From 40CM-2-70-7 sp035279865 (GTDB lineage: Bacteria; Gemmatimonadota; Gemmatimonadetes; Gemmatimonadales; GWC2-71-9): a stretch of DNA of 6,442 bases. Made by a program: the position numbers and the translations under genes. The notes beneath the pieces were generated by a model that saw only the letters and a list, made by a program, of their open reading frames with translations, searched no databases and was not told the origin of the DNA. The stretch is taken from the NCBI GenBank assembly GCA_035279865.1, contig DATEGY010000152.1:1-6442 (forward strand), given 5' to 3'. Positions 6,019 through 6,442 of the stretch are shown piece after piece (position 1 is the first letter of the stretch; each line of letters begins with the position of its first letter).

Positions 6019-6442
6019 AGAACCCGCGCTTGCTCTTCCGGCCCAGCCGGCCGGCGGCCACCATCTTGGCGAGGAGGGGCGACGGCCGGTACTTGTCCTC
6101 GCCCAGGTCCCGGTGGAGCACCTGGAGGATGGCGAGACAGACGTCGAGCCCGATCAAATCCGCGAGCGCCAGCGGCCCCAGGGGATGATTCATACCCAGC
6201 TTCATCACCGTGTCCACGGCGTCGGGGGTCGCCACCCCCTGCTCCACGCAGAACACCGCTTCGTTGATCATGGGCATCAGCACCCGGTTCGACACGAACC
6301 CCGGGGCGTCGTTCACCTCCACGGGAATCTTGCCGAGTGCCTTGGAGACCTCGATCACGCGTGCGGTGGTCGGGTCGGAGGTCTCGAGCCCGCGGATCAC
6401 TTCCACCAGCTGCATCACCGGCACCGGATTCATGAAGTGCAT
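6002..6442 (-). CDS. 3-hydroxybutyryl-CoA dehydrogenase (3-hydroxyacyl-CoA dehydrogenase), 5' half outside the window
   Basis: NAD(P)-dependent oxidation of 3-hydroxyacyl-CoA to 3-oxoacyl-CoA, the third step of beta-oxidation, or the reverse in butyrate and polyhydroxyalkanoate routes. Only the last 146 residues are seen; the family has about 285, so the Rossmann NAD-binding half lies beyond position 6442. The Met at the window edge is the internal Met of the MHFMNPVPV motif, not the start. His2 of that motif is the catalytic histidine, and Asn52 in DAPGFVSNR lies 50 residues later, the same spacing as the catalytic His and Asn of human HADH. The C-terminal helical domain shows MKLGMNHPLGPLALADLIGLD (with one long conserved run), KYRPSPLL and the closing GRKSKRGFYDY. 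The usual FNP second residue Phe is Met here, a mild change. It is the first gene of the visible set and overlaps the next by 17 nt. Confidence 0.93.
   Translation of the reverse strand: MHFMNPVPVMQLVEVIRGLETSDPTTARVIEVSKALGKIPVEVNDAPGFVSNRVLMPMINEAVFCVEQGVATPDAVDTVMKLGMNHPLGPLALADLIGLDVCLAILQVLHRDLGEDKYRPSPLLAKMVAAGRLGRKSKRGFYDYRG

Noticed and set aside
4825..6267. 480-codon open frame on the plus strand opposite the acyl-CoA dehydrogenase
   Set aside because: Antisense shadow created by codon bias; no family motifs, while the opposite strand encodes a complete canonical enzyme.
1..6442. Mobile element, CRISPR array, phage or defence system, RNA gene
   Set aside because: The whole window is filled by eight ordinary metabolic or conserved genes; no repeats arrays, transposase motifs or tRNA-like sequence were seen.

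Overview
The window is 6,442 bases of GC-rich bacterial DNA holding eight protein genes, all on the minus strand. They are packed so tightly that every neighbouring pair overlaps; there is no intergenic DNA. The first gene in transcription order (a 3-hydroxyacyl-CoA dehydrogenase) enters at the right edge without its 5' half. The last (a bifunctional NAD(P)HX repair enzyme) leaves at the left edge without its 3' part. I see no RNA genes, mobile elements, CRISPR arrays, terminators or promoters.

In transcription order (right to left) the genes are: 3-hydroxybutyryl-CoA dehydrogenase (partial), short-chain acyl-CoA dehydrogenase, leucine/branched-chain amino acid dehydrogenase, ribose-5-phosphate isomerase B, serine hydroxymethyltransferase (glyA), a small conserved protein of unknown function (Minf_1886 / TIGR04138-like), an AmrB/MEMO1-family protein, and NAD(P)H-hydrate epimerase/dehydratase (Nnr). 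The start positions chosen here give overlaps of 17, 8, 8, 11, 8, 4 and 4 nt. This suggests one translationally coupled polycistronic unit.

Functionally the first three genes look like amino-acid and short-acyl-CoA oxidation. Leucine dehydrogenase deaminates branched-chain amino acids to 2-oxo acids, and the two acyl-CoA enzymes act later on acyl-CoA esters. The middle pair rpiB-glyA is a common bacterial housekeeping pair (pentose phosphate and one-carbon metabolism). The distal three are a protein of unknown function, an orphan member of the AmmeMemoRadiSam group, and a cofactor-repair enzyme. NADH-linked dehydrogenases upstream and NAD(P)HX repair downstream make a plausible but unproven metabolic theme.

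The organism cannot be named from the sequence alone. High GC, a Minf_1886-family protein, a leucine dehydrogenase next to acyl-CoA enzymes, and AmrB fit Gemmatimonadota or a related environmental phylum; this is an inference from memory of family distribution. I found no clearly undescribed system. The most notable points are the lack of any standard start codon at the expected N-terminus of amrB, three near-identical 8-nt stop/start overlaps, two palindromes sharing a half-site, an 8-base T tract early in the leucine dehydrogenase gene, and the unknown-function gene locked between glyA and amrB.
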